Source: Gnetum montanum
Lineage: Eukaryota; Streptophyta; Gnetopsida; Gnetales; Gnetaceae
Assembly (NCBI GenBank): GCA_015680685.1
Contig: MNCI01029709.1
Span: 1,633-65,632 of the forward strand
DNA length: 64,000 bases
Reading direction: 5' to 3'
Part shown: positions 47,931-59,990 of the stretch, in pieces
Position numbering within the stretch: the stretch's first letter is position 1
How the letters are laid out: each line of letters opens with the position of its first letter
Notes under the pieces: generated by a model
Told to the model about the DNA's origin: nothing
What the model saw: the letters and a program-made list of their open reading frames with translations, nothing else
Databases searched by the model: none
Program-made: the position numbers and the translations under genes

Positions 47931-50520
47931 GAAGGTTTCTAGAATAGATCTAATTAGATACATTGTGAGTAAGCATTACAGTATGGAACCTATGTAGATT
48001 TTTTTTGAAGGGAACTCAAAGAAATTTGATACAAAGGATGATGGAGGCACAAGATTGTCAACTGTGGGTGTTTTCAAGGGTTGAGGTGGATTGCGAGGTC
48101 AAAAGAAAGGTCTTTTCTTTGATCAAGTAGTTGATCCACTTAGTTGATGATCTAGTTATACAATAATAGCCCTAGTAGTGTTGCGTTGTTGTGGTTGGGG
48201 TGGTAGTTTACCCTACATAGGTGAAGTAAGTGGTAGTTATGTGGCTAGAGGAGGAAGATGTGTAGGGATAGGAGGAGGATAAGAATAAGAGGTGGCATTC
48301 CTTCTTTCATGTGAAGAATGGGTTTGATAATAATCAAAAGGATGGTAATGAGATTCAAAAGTAGAGACATGATTGGAGGAATCATGTGGAGACAGGGGTT
48401 GCTAAACATAGTACCCATGGGGATCAGGCTGTCTATAAGGGTATTACTACCTTGGTGATGCCAACACCCATGATTGTGGTTGCTGCCATTATTGATACTA
48501 CTCATATGCTTGTGATGAAGTTCCACTTGGATAATATTTCTGTTGTTGGTAGGACTACTTAAAATTACATTAAGAATAAGGTAATCTTCTAGATGTTTTC
48601 CTTTTGTTAGTCATGGATTTAGAACATACACCATAGACTCCTGTAAATGTGATACTATGGGGAAACATCCCTTAGGATGTACATATTAATAGATTTCACA
48701 CCCACCATCATTTTCTAATTTACTTTTCACAACTTCTTCTATTACAACAATCTTGCCCTTACCTTTTTGATAGGCATGTTCAACTTCTTTGTGCCTCTTA
48801 TGCTCATGATCACTATCTTGTTCTTTGGACTTTTTAGTAACGTTTAGGATAGCTTAAAATTTTCTATCCATGGTGTTCCATAACTCATCAACCTTGGCTG
48901 TAATTTTAGATTGAAATTTTTGGAGTGAAAAGGTTTTCTTATTCACCACCTCATTAGATGCAGATTCATCCCCACTATCACAAAATTAAACCTACCTCTT
49001 GCAAATGAAAGGATCGTGGTTATACTCTTATGCACATTCTCTTTTTCTTAGTTCATCCTTTTCTTTAGCTACCTACTCGATTAGTCTTTGTATTTGATGA
49101 GCACTTAATTTTGATAGTTTCCCTTGAGCATAGACACCAAGGGCTCTCCTCATTTCTAATCGAAGCCCATATACAATGTGGTGAAGTTGATCTAGTTAAG
49201 AATAACCATGGCTAGGACATTTTTGCATTAATACATAGTATCAGTCAATGGTGGCATTTAAAGGTTCATGTGTTCCTTGTTTCAATCCTTGGATTTGCCT
49301 TCTCAAGCTAGACACTTTGAAGTATGTTTAATATTTATCATTAAAAAATTCAAGCATGGTACTCCATCGTCTGATAGATTTTGAATCTAGGAACCAATAC
49401 TAGTTCTTTGCTTTTTGATAAGTGTCCTTGGGAATAACTTAAAGTTTTTTCCACTCATTCTCTATGTTCTGTAAGGCACATGCATCTTGAAAAGCTTGGA
49501 GATGATTCTATAAATCAAATTTATATCCACCTTTGAATTGAGGAATGTTGTTCATGTCTAGCTTTTGATCTGACTATCCTACACATGCCTTGTTGGAATT
49601 CGTACTACCTCTATGATATTAATAATACTTCAAGTAGCAATAAAAGGCTCATCAAGGTCATGATCATGATGCCTATGATGCCTTATACTACCCCTTTGTT
49701 CATGGCAATGTGCCTATCTTGAATGTTTGCATCCTTGATCTTGCCTTTCCTGATGGTCCCATGAGTCATTTCGATCCTGTCGATCATTTTGATCACCTCC
49801 ATCATGGTCTCACCTCATGTGGCCATGATCAAAGCTATAAGAAGATGATGATGACGATGAAGGTGAAGAGGAAGAAGGACTAGCACCATTATAGTGGCTA
49901 CTACCATCTCTTCAACAATCACAACCATGATCACATTCTTGATTCTTGTCCACATCCTCTCCCTGACTTGCCCCTCTAGATCCTTCTTTGTCATTAGATC
50001 AATTCTTACCAAAATTGTGATGGTGAATTGTGGACTACAAGTTCTAGTTTTGACCTGCTTCATAAAAGTCAAAGAGAGGAACTTCACTAAATAAAAAATC
50101 TCAGAGAAGGGTTCTTCACCATATTTTTAGTACAACAAGAATGGAGAATCATTAAGTCCTTTTACCTTCATAAATTCATAGTGTTGTTCTAGCTATCGAC
50201 CTTAGAGACATTGTTCCTCAGTGGGAAGATAGTCCCTAGCATCACTATTTTGCATAACATACTCAACATGACATTCCTAGAGATCCCATCGTATAAGCAT
50301 TTCGTGGAGCATTATAGGAATGGATTGATTAGGTAGCATCATAATGTTTCCCTCCATGTCATGCCACTGCAGCTATTCATCCTAATGTAGGATGAAGGTG
50401 AAATTGGGTACATACTCATCAGGATGAGTATATACCACTCGATATTGCTAAGGCACCGGCTAATGAGCTCCATCAAACTTGGGTAGAGAAGCACTCCTGT
50501 GAGAAGAAAAAATTTTTGAT
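47930..50520 (-). pseudogene. Element F gag remnant
   Basis: On the minus strand: start after TTTTTTCTTCTCACAG (about 50515-50497); an Asp/His/Arg-rich and Ser-rich linker at 49950-49820; capsid region at 49580-49300; residues like C-x6-H-x4 with Phe in place of the third ligand at 48702-48649; and a Gln/Pro/Tyr/His-rich tail to about 48000. Several stops and frameshifts. Confidence 0.75.
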
Positions 50521-50652
50521 TAGATAATAAAAACATAGTGTGCTTTTAACTTTTTTTGTAGTAATTGTAAAATATGATGTGACTTTAAGATTTGTTCTAA
50601 TGATTTGAATGATTTTCACTAATCTTAGATAGCACATGAAACAACCAGAAGG

Positions 50653-50671
50653 TCCTCAACAATGATGCCAA
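50653..50671 (-). promoter_or_regulatory. Element F primer-binding site (tRNA-Asp)
   Basis: The minus strand reads TTGGCATCATTGTTGAGGA directly after the 5' LTR end. It is a decayed tRNA-Asp complement. Confidence 0.8.
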
Positions 50672-51500
50672 TGATGAGTGGCAAGGTACCCCTATGCCCA
50701 ACCATATGAATCACTAAGGCATTTACATGTGATCCAATCAAATTTTGTGGACCTATAGTTCTCCAATGCACTAGTTCCTCTAAGAAGTGAAATGGGTGTT
50801 GAGAACGTTCATTGTCTTCCCATCTACACTTGTGAGGCTCAAGGGTGTGGTTTAAGTGTAATCGAGAAACATGATTTTTCTCATTTTATGTTTTATAAGT
50901 TTAATTGCCTACAACAAGAATGAAAGGTAGAGAAATTCAATATCTGATTATTCTACTATCTAACTAGCCTAACACAAGTAACCACCCCACTTTCCTGGAC
51001 ACATCCTAAACACATATAATGCTACTAGGCTACCAAATGTTAAGCGTTACTAAGTTACCAAGCACTATATGTATGCTTGAAGTGGCCATGCTCATGTTCA
51101 TTAACAACTAAAAATTAATTTCTTAATTAAAATGCATTAAAGTAAAGTGCATGAAAGAAAACATTAGTCTATTCTTAGTGTTGTAAGGATTATCAAAAGA
51201 ATTTGTTTTTATTCCTATCACATTGCTACACGCAGGGACATCAGTGTTCAAACAAAGATGCGTACACACTCAAACTCCTACTGTGGGTACTTAGAAAATA
51301 TTCTAACTCTAGAGAAAAAAACTACAAAAGCTTTGCTTCTCTAACTAAAAATCTAATATGAAAAATTGACTAGAAATCGTGAGCCTAAGCACTATATTTA
51401 TAGGCTAGTGTATATCCTATGACATCGGATACCCGACATTGCATCTTGGCTCTAATGCCAAATACCCCATGTCAGAGTAGATGAAAAATTTGATTCATCA
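50672..51500 (-). repeat. Element F 5' LTR (right)
   Basis: It is 829 bp and complete. The TATA box is at 51395-51402 (reverse complement). U3 contains CATCGGATACCCGACATTG-type motifs like those of element C. Confidence 0.88.
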
Positions 51501-51735
51501 TCTTGTAAGCAAAATTTTCCTAATTAGTGATAAAGGTTATCTTATATATGTCATTTTTGTCAACCATGATTTGCTTATACCCTAAAAAATTATCCAAAAA
51601 AGAGTATACTTAATACCCTAATACTTTAATTAGCATTTCATCTATTTTGGGTAGTGGATATCTATCCTTTTATGAAGCCAAATTCAAATTTTTGAAATCA
51701 ATGCATAGTCGAATATCAACATTCGTTTTCCTTAC
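51501..51735 (-). pseudogene. Element E RT N-terminal half, cut off by element F
   Basis: The minus strand reads VRKTNVDIRLCIDFKNLN, then DRYPLPKIDEML, then YSFLDNFLGYKQI, then KITFITN and FAYK at the edge of F. These are the standard Ty3/gypsy RT fingers-palm blocks. The next block of RT occurs at 43453 on the other side of F. Its upstream side is cut at 51735 by the 5' LTR of element G. Confidence 0.85.
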
Positions 51736-52679
51736 TAATCAGTCATCATAATTTGGCTACATAAATGGGATGCCATTAATGTGACCTCATTGATAAGATC
51801 TTGTTGATGTGATTCCATCGACATAGAGTTTGACCTATTGACATGTACCCATCAATAGGATCTCGTCGAAGTGATCCTATTGATGCAAGTTTTGACTTGT
51901 TGATGTGTACTTGTGGATAGGGCACCCTATTTTACTTATAAATATGAGCCTAACCATCGCATTTATGACATTCCTTTCATATGTTGTAGTGAAGCTCTAG
52001 TAGTTTTTTCATTTAGAAGTTAGAATATTTTCTTAGTGCCTATAGTAAGAGTCAAAGAGTATATAGAGCTTTATTCAAGAACTATTGTACCTAAGCACTT
52101 CAATATATGCAGAAATAAAGACAAACTCTCTAATCAAACCTTGTAACAGTTGGACTAGATTAATTGTTTTCTTTAAGTGTTTAAAATTCAAGAAATTTCT
52201 TTTAATATTCTTAAGTAAATAATTGATTAATTAATATAGATTAAATAGTGCACATAAGTACAATCACTTTGAGCATACTTCTAATGCTTGGTAATCCTAG
52301 TAACACTTAATGTTTGGTGATCCAATAGTGTTATGCATGTTTAAGATGTGTACTAAAAGTGGGAATGAATGATTATGTTAGGATTAGTTAAGTGTTATTT
52401 AGTTATTAGATTAATTTAGCAATTAAATTACTTTATTATTTATTCTTAGGAAACTTAATTCATAAAAGGTAAAAATGATAAAAATCATATACCATAGTTA
52501 CACTTAACCATACCCTTGAACTTCACAAGTGGAATTGGGAAGATAATAATTGCAATGATTACTTTCATCTTCTAGAACCAGTGTACGTAAAACCCTAAAG
52601 TCTTTGGAATTCAACCAAATTGCTAAGTGAATGCTAGTGATTCGTATGGTTGAGCATAGAGTATACTCACTACTCATCA
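51736..52679 (+). repeat. Element G 5' LTR
   Basis: The start has decayed to TAATCAGTCATCAT (TGATAAGTCATCAT in the 3' copy) and the end is CTACTCATCA. U3 is built on GATCCCATCGAC/GTCGATGTGATCC-type repeats, unlike the GATATC type of the others. TATAAATA is at 51937-51944. Confidence 0.85.
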
Positions 52680-52699
52680 TTGGCATCATTGCTGGGAAA
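52680..52699 (+). promoter_or_regulatory. Element G primer-binding site (tRNA-Asp)
   Basis: TTGGCATCATTGCTGGGAAA directly follows the LTR. It is a decayed tRNA-Asp complement. Confidence 0.8.
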
Positions 52700-52849
52700 T
52701 TTAGTTTGCTACATGTGCTATCTAGAACTTAGAGAAAACTCATTCAACATCATTGGATTGAACCTTAAAGTCACAATCATTCTAACACTAATAAAAATTA
52801 TAAAATGTGTATTGTTAATTTTCTTCTAATTCAAGATGTTTTCTTCTCA

Positions 52850-54220
52850 CAGGGATGAGTCTCCACCAAAATTCTAGCACACATCCAATGAAAGGAATGA
52901 ACAATCAAACCAAATAGTGTCCTAATAATGCTGAGTGGTATATACTCATCTTAATTAATATGTGCCTAATTTCATCTTTGTCCTACAATAGCATAATTGA
53001 ATGCAGTGGAGAGACATGGAGGGCAACATTATGTTGTCATCAAATTGATTTGTTCTTGCGATGCTCCAATAAACTCTTATGAGGTTGGGCATCTAGGGGC
53101 TCCATATTGAGTATGTTGTGCAAGATCATGACTTGAACGATTACCATCCCACTAAAGCACAATGTAAAATCAATCAACAATAGAAGAAAAACTATGAAGC
53201 TATGAAGAAGAAATGGTTCAATAACCTCTTGTTCCTGCTAGTCCAAAAGACAATCAGGATTCCTTCTCTAGAGATTCTCATTTCATTGACTCTCCTCCCC
53301 TTGGTTTTAGGGTTTAGGGTTTAGGGTTGGAGGTGACTAGCAAGATAGAGATGATCGTGATTGTAGAGCCCTTCAGAATGCTAAAGATCAGGGACATGGC
53401 CACTCATGGAAGGTCCACCACCATGAGAGAAGTGACATTAGAGGGCATCATAGGCATCATGGCATCATAGAGGCCATAACTATGATGACCCTTTACTTAC
53501 AACTTAGAACATGCTAAATATCAGAGAGGCAATCAGAATTCCAATAAAGCATATGAAAGATAGTTGAATAAAGTAGTTGGATATGAATAATATCCTCAAG
53601 TTTGAAGAGGAATACAATTTAGATCTGCAAAATCATCTACAAGCCTTTCATAATGCTTGTGCCTTACAAAACATAGAGAACATATGAAAGAAACTTAAGC
53701 TATTCCTCAGGAAACTCATAAATGAAGAAGAAAGTTGGTATAGGTCCTTGGAGTTGGAATCAAGCTATAGATGGAGTATGATTCTTAGCTATTTAATGAC
53801 AAATATTAAACATACTCCCAAGTGTCCAACTTAAGAAAGTAGATCCAAGGTTGGTGATAAGGAACACATGAAACCTTGGATGCAGCCATGGATAGGTACT
53901 ATTCTCTTTTACATCTTGATCATCCTTCTATGCATGTGCCTTAGCCCTCAATCCAATTACTACCTACTCCATAAATGCAAGGTGAAATTCTAGTGCAACC
54001 ATAGCAATGTAATGCTATCAGTGATGTTAACTTACAGCCAGCTTCTTAGCCAACTGGTTTGAAAACCAAATCTAGAAAATGACCATTCTTTCAAACTAGT
54101 AGTTCTACAAAGCACTCACAGACTCATGCGGCTAATAACCATGTTGTTTCCTCATCCTTTGCATCTAATTCACTCAAGTCCCCTTCAAATCAAACACCTC
54201 CTAAAGTGCATACCATCATG
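52850..54220 (+). pseudogene. Element G gag remnant with internal deletions
   Basis: It starts after TTTTCTTCTCACAG (52838-52851). Two segments are missing relative to B. One, equivalent to B 8370-8635, is replaced by three telomere-type heptamers (53306-53326). The other, equivalent to B 9200-10145, removes the C-terminal half with the Cys/His motif. The capsid region is recognisable at 53580-53830 (LKFEEEYNLDLQNHLQAF-type, WYRSLELES). Not functional. Confidence 0.75.
53306..53326 (+). repeat. Three interstitial telomere-type heptamers
   Basis: (TTTAGGG)x3 occurs at the edge of a 265-bp deletion in gag; neither B nor F has it there. It is the plant telomere repeat. Insertion during double-strand break repair is inferred. 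Confidence 0.85.
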
Positions 54221-54960
54221 CTAATCCATGCAATAACTGATTGCATAAATGTTGGCCACCTTCCTAGGAAAAGATTTGATCCTGGGAGTCCCCCTAATTT
54301 ATTTGCAAATCACTAGGAATGAGCCTTGCAAAGCTGTTTGTGATTCAGGTTCTAGTGTTAATTTGATTTCTCATGAGATGTAAAAGGCTTAGAACCTACC
54401 TTTACTCAAAGAGTAACATCTGTATTAAGTTGGTAGACTAGTCCATCACTATTTCTTTGGGATTGGTAGAGGATATTGTGACTACCATCTGTGGGTGGTC
54501 CTATCCTACTAACTTCATCATAACCTATGTTCATAATAAGGGGGACCTCCCAATTATCATGGAAAGGGCATAGCTAAGTACTATTGATGTACAATTATGA
54601 ATTAGAGATATTTCCTTGTAGATTTCCAAGAAAAATGCATTTGGAAAAATCAAGAAGAAGAGAGTTCCATGCATTGTGTACAGTGATACAGGGTGAAACT
54701 TTATGTAGAAACTATGGGCTATAAAAAGTACATCAATCATAACATGTAGATGATGGGTAGATGAATCTAAAATTCAAGGGTGCCTATATGTAGTAGCCAC
54801 AAACTAGGAGGACACACAATGGCTAACACATGATTTGAAAGCAGCACACTTTGCATGGAACCAACTAAGAGCCTCATGAGTGCCTATGTTTAAGGCATGG
54901 ATGAACTAGAGTGAGTTCTTCACCAACTCACTGATGATGAACCTGATGAAACTTATTGGT
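54220..54960 (+). pseudogene. Element G protease
   Basis: The active-site block CKAVCDSGSSVNLISHEM lies at about 54325-54380, with the catalytic Asp kept. It is followed by VEDIVTTICGWSYPTNF and MERA homologies at 54470-54570. It belongs to the retropepsin-like aspartic protease family by motif and position. Stops follow, so it is not functional. Confidence 0.75.
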
Positions 54961-55199
54961 AAGAGTTGGAAATTCCTAAAAATTTTAAATAGGAGCCCCT
55001 AGAGTTGAAAACTCTACATGTTAGCATGGAGTATGCATTTCTAAAAAATGGCAAGTTAGTAATAATCATTGCCAACCTTACTCCTAAACAAAAAGAGATG
55101 CTATTGAAGGTATTTAACAAATGGCCAATAGCCTTTACTTGGTTATATCTTGAAATCACTGGGATTGGTCCTAGGATATGCTAGCATCACATCTATATT

Positions 55200-55930
55200 A
55201 ATCCTTTCATAAAGCTAAAGAAGTAGCTGCAAAATTAGTTGAATCCCAAATTAAAGTAGATTATCAAGGAGTATATTGAACAACTCCTCAAGGTAGGGTT
55301 CATCTCTTCCATTGTGGATAGTAAGTGGGTTAGCCCACTTGTAATCATGGAAAAGAAATGTGATAAGGGGAGGGTCTATATTGACTTCAAGCTATTGAAC
55401 ATAGTGACCTACAAAGATCAATTTTCGTTTCCATTTGTGAACTAAGTGTTGGTCACTATCTATGGGCATTGCTATTATAGCTTTGTGGATGGTTATAGTG
55501 GCTATAACCAGATTTAGATTACATTGGAGGACCAAGCCAAAACTACATTCACAAGTCCCTAGTGGACTTTTGCATACAAAAATATGTTATTTGGTCTATG
55601 CAATGCCCTTGCAATCTTCCAACATCTTGTCCTTAGCATTTTTCAATAGAAAATTGGTACTGGGATGGAAGGATTCATGGTTGACTTCTCCACCTATGAT
55701 GCTACATTTGAGCAAGCTCTAGAATACTTTGAGCCAGTGCTTAAAAGGTGTGTGAAGACTAACCATCATCTCAAATGGCAAAAGAGCCATTTAATGGTCT
55801 AGGAAGGCATTGTGCTAGGGCATAGAATCTCATAAGTAGGGATTGATGTGAACACTAAAAAGATTAAGGTCATCCAAGGAATTACCTACAAACTAGAAAC
55901 TGTTAAAGATGCCTAATCATTCCTTGGCCA
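55200..55930 (+). pseudogene. Element G reverse transcriptase
   Basis: Blocks in order are VDFKLLN and TYKDQFSFPFV (55378-55440), YYSFVDGYSGYNQI (55472-55515), TTFTS and FAYKNMLFGLCNALAIFQH (55540-55625), then EGFMVDFSTYD (55670-55700), where the first catalytic Asp of the DD pair is Val. Thumb/connection follows: GIVLGHRIS (55808-55834) and FLGHTNYY. Stops are mostly TAG. Inactive. Confidence 0.85.
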
Positions 55931-56640
55931 CACTAACTACTACCTATGATTCATAGAGAATTTCTCTAATACTGCTAAACCATTGGTCAAGTTGACAAAG
56001 AAAGATGATCTATTTTTATGGATTGAGAAATGCAAAAAGGTATTTTAGTAACTGAAAGAGAAGCTTGTAGAAAATCAAATTCTACAAGCACTTGACTCGT
56101 TTCAACTATTGCACATCATGATAGATGCATTGAACTATGCCTTGGAAACTATGATCATGTAGTTGGACAGTCAAAAATGTCTATACTACATCCACTGTAT
56201 GAGCTGAAGAATTATGGGTGCACAACTCCACTACACCATAACAAAGAAAGAGCTGATGGTGGTGGTGTATGCTTTGGGAAAAGTTTAGGCACTATGTGCT
56301 TAGATATAAGGTGCTTGTGTACATGGACCATAATGTAATTTACTTTCTAATGAACAAGCTAACAATGAGCCCCATGTCATGTGGTGGCTTGTGATCTTAT
56401 AAGAGTTTGATCTTACAATAGTAGATCAAAAGGAAATCAAGAATGTGATTTCTAATCACTTGTCTTAGTTACAATGGAACAACAAAGTGGAGGAGATCCC
56501 ACTTTTAGATTAGTTCCCTAATGAACTCCTCTTTGCTAGTGTAATAAATGAACAAGTGCTCAATGAACCTACATGGTATGATGGCATCCTCACTTATCTT
56601 CTCACTCAAGAGATACCATAAGAGTTATACCATTAGAAGA
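55930..56640 (+). pseudogene. Element G RNase H and linker
   Basis: It starts near AKPLVKLTKKDDLFLWIE and continues IMIDALNYALETMIM, TITKKELMVVVYAL (the conserved Glu-bearing block) and VDQKEIKNVISNHLS. The linker NELLFASVINEQV leads into integrase. This is the only copy in the window with RNase H intact in extent. Confidence 0.75.
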
Positions 56641-57850
56641 AACAATAGTTTCTTCATTAGGCTAAATGCTTCATGAATATGAATGAACACCTTTACAAGG
56701 TATGCATTGATGGCTTGGTTCATTGGTCTATTCCTGATGTTGACCAACTACGCATTCTCTAAGATGCTTATGAGGGCCCTTGTGGGAGCCACTATGTTGG
56801 GAGATATACAACCATTAAGATCTTAATGGAGGGTATTACTGGCCAAAAATATTTAGGGATGTCTACCAATTCATCTATTCTTGTGAACACTATCAACATG
56901 ATGGTGGGATGACCACTTGAATGGAGGGTTCTTAGTAGTAGATCCACTCATTGGAATCCTTTGACATCTAGGACATAGACTTCATAGGTCCCATCTTACC
57001 CATGTTGAATGAAAAGGCTTACATTATAGTTGCTATTGACTATTGTACAAACTGGGTAGAAGTACTAGCCATCATCGCCTATAGATATTCCACTACTATA
57101 TGGTTTGGACAAAAAAAATGTTATATATAAGTTTTTGGTATCACATGCACTGATTTCTAATAATGGTACTCATTTTATAGGCACCACCTTTCAAAAAATC
57201 ATGTAATGCTTGGGGGTCAAACATAAATTAACAACACCTTACCCCCCCCAAGCCAATGATCAAGAAGAGGTTACTAATAGGGAGATCTCAACAATTAGCA
57301 AATATAGGAGAGACTAAAGAAAAAAACTTAATAATTCCCTTTGGGCATGCCACTCAACATGAAAACTCTCTATAGGCTAATCTCCCTATGCACTAGTGTA
57401 TAGAAAACTCCCAACCCTTCCAATGCAATTTGAGCTTTGTACACTTTCAATAGCCTCTAAACTTGGCCTTGACTTGATCCTAGCACAAAAAGAAAGATTG
57501 ATCAGCCTTAATGTGCTAGATGAGAATAGATTAGTGGCCCCATCCTTGAACAAAGTGTACAAAGCATTCAACAAAAAATGTCATGACCTTAGAATAAGGA
57601 AGGTGAAATTTCAACCTAGAGAAAAGGTTCTCTATTGAAACCCCACACATGTGTCACAATGAACTAAGTTCCAAACATTGTGGGAAGGGCCTTTTATCAT
57701 TTATAAAATCTTTTCTTCTAGGTTCATGTTGATCTACAAACTTGAGAGTCCAAATAAGAAGCAATTGGTCAACATGCAACAAATCAAACCTTTCCTCAAA
57801 CCTAAAAGAGCCAATGCAAGCAACACCTCATTAGATGAATAACCACACTC
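56640..57850 (+). pseudogene. Element G integrase
   Basis: The zinc-binding region is at 56745-56905 (YEGPCGSHYVGR kept, CxxC decayed). The core is at 56990-57275 (TIDYCTNW-type, HALISNNGTHFIGTTFQKIM, YPPQANDQEEVTNREI), with Asn at the second catalytic Asp as in B. The C-terminal part has a clean frame at 57396-57638 (LILAQKERLISLNVLDENRL, HDLRIRKVKFQPREKVLY). It then reads LWEGPFIIYKIFSS and ends near 57842. Confidence 0.85.
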
Positions 57851-59990
57851 AATCTTTTAGATCTCCTCCTTTTAATTAAAATGTGGGAAAGATGGCCATC
57901 CATGCTAATTATTAAGTGGCTTCTCAATTTTTCTACTTGTTTTTTTCTTACAATTTTCTTTATTTAATACCTTTTTGTTTCACTTTGTTGATTTTACACC
58001 TTTTTGTTTTACACTCTTAATTTTTACTATTTTTTGTTTTACAACATTGTTAGTATGTCTTATATTTCTTAAACATTTTATAATTTCTTTTATATTTTAC
58101 TTTATTTGGTTTGAATTTTTCTTATCATTTTCTAATAAACTATTTTGTTGCCAACAGGACACAGTGATGCTATAGCTATTTGATAATGGTGGTTTGTACT
58201 TAATGTTTTTGATTTTCAATGTCTAGTTTCTACCTTAGAATTTTGATGATTGATAACTAGGACAAAGTTTCATTTTTATGGAATAGGCTGTGAGTCCACA
58301 TCATCCACCCATCCACAACAATCTATGGTGTTCATGGTTTTGGAAATATAAGGGTCCTTTCATTAATGAAACTTTAACAAACTTGTGATCTTGGTAGTTT
58401 TCAAACTTGGGAAATATCAAAAGGATTGATAACGGTGTGATTTCAAGGGGACTTGATGCTCTCTATACTTGCCTACTCAATTGAGTGCATGAGTGTTTTT
58501 TATGGATTTCTTATCATTCTGTGTTGTCCAATAATAGGAAGTTAATAATTCTTTGCATGGTGTTGTTCCCATCAAAAAATCCATAAAAACATAAAAGTCA
58601 AAAAACAAATGATGAGAATTTAAAGCACACCCCTTAGATAAAATAATCAGCTATAAGCACTGGTTATGGGACTAGAAAGACATGTTACCCATGCTTAAAG
58701 GTCCCTTCTAAGGCCCTTTCTCACTTCCTACTTCTCTTTTTTTCTTAATAAGAAATGTTGATTGATTTGTGGGAGCATTCTATGTCTTGAGAGGGTGGCT
58801 TGGTCCTAGAGTATTAATGTGAAGTCACTGAAAGTGGTTGGCTTTGATCTGGACTAAGGATGGACTTTATTAGGTCATTTAACCATCAAATCTGCAAGAG
58901 ACTTCATGTGATCATGAGATGGAACTCTATTCCACTTTCTCTTTCTCTTTCACCAATGCTTTCCATAATTCACCTCACTACTAGTTTGCATGTTTCACTT
59001 AATGTCTTAGTTTGATATGTTAAAATTCTTAGGTAGATTCTTCCAAATTTAGTGCTTAACTTTTTGTAACCATTAATTGACCTCAGGGCCCACAAACACC
59101 TTGGTTTGAGGATATGCAAGGGAAAAAAGGGCATGAACCTACTAAGGGGAGGACCCACTTGCATTTCCCTTTGTTTGGTTAGTTAAGTTCCTTATCCTTA
59201 GGCATTTTGGTGATCAAATCTTTCATGTGCCCTATCGATTGCATCCAATTGTGTGCTCCTTATGGTATTTTCTCTAATAAAATTTCATTCTCCCTTTAAT
59301 TCCATAAATTTTGTGAATTTTCAAGCCCTCTTCTATTATTTCATCATGTTCATAGCTTTTTTGGCTCTATGTAGACCTCAATTTCATAAGAAAACTCATA
59401 TTTTTTGAAATTTTCAAGTGCAAAAATTTTTAGAATAGCTCAATTGATGAGACCTCGTATACATAGCCCACCCATTGATGAGACCCTATCAATGGGATCC
59501 TATCGACATAAGGCATAATGTCTATATATATGCACCCCCATTTTGGAAATTTTTCACATTTTATCACAAATGAAGGAGGCATTTTTGAACTTTTCAGAGC
59601 CTAAAACCTTCTATGAGCCATAACTTCCTAAATGGTTTTCTGATTCACATCATTTTTTAGTCCTAGAACTACCAAAGGTAAGCTCTTTGTTGTGGGGGCC
59701 ACAAACCTTAAGTTTTTGATAGAAACTTTTTAAAAAAATTTCTTTCCACAAGGCTTTAACTAAGGTACTAACTTTAAAACATCAATTTGAAGAAGTTAAA
59801 CCTTATCAACAAGCTTTAGTGACATTAAAAATAAAATAATATTAAATTAATAATAAAATAATCAATCCATCATGGTCAAAACTTAGCCTAAGTGTAACTA
59901 CCCAATGAGATAAGGTACTTAAAGGTTATCAGCTACACATTATACGCTAATCCTTGGTTATGTTGTGACCATAGATGACACCTAAAGGAA
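57850..59990 (+). other. Element G non-coding region between pol and the extra ORF
   Basis: T-rich at first (57900-58140), then blocks shared with B and F. 59455-59535 contains GATCCTATCGACATAAGG and a TATATATATGCACC TATA-like site, resembling the U3 of G's own LTR; it may be an LTR fragment. No ORF is supported. Confidence 0.6.

Larger units (their letters stand above)
43454..51500 (-). mobile_element. Element F: minus-strand retrotransposon nested in the RT of element E
   Basis: It is about 8.05 kb. The 5' LTR is on the right (50672-51500) and the 3' LTR on the left (43454-44227, holding the N run). The PBS lies at 50653-50671. TSDs are TTTTG (43449-43453) and TCTTG (51501-51505), one mismatch. 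Read right to left it has gag, protease and the integrase core/C-terminus, but RT, RNase H and the integrase zinc finger are deleted. LTR ends are TGATGAAT...CATCA as in A-D. Confidence 0.88.
41311..51735 (-). mobile_element. Element E: Tat-type Ty3/gypsy pol, split by element F
   Basis: Pol is read on the minus strand: 51735-51501, then (across element F) 43453-41311. The frame and the RT motif order resume exactly across F once one copy of the TSD is discounted. The upstream part of E (protease, gag, 5' LTR) would lie beyond element G, outside the window; the 3' LTR was not located. The integrase has the FQQW-LDFIG and DYFTKWVEA signature of the Tat/Ogre group. Residues show decay but fewer stops than in B or G. 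Confidence 0.75.

Noticed and set aside
49815-50094. ORFs on both strands (90 and 66 codons)
   Set aside because: Shadows of the gag linker of element F in wrong frames.
53306-53326. A true chromosome end
   Set aside because: Only three heptamers, flanked on both sides by gag sequence of element G.
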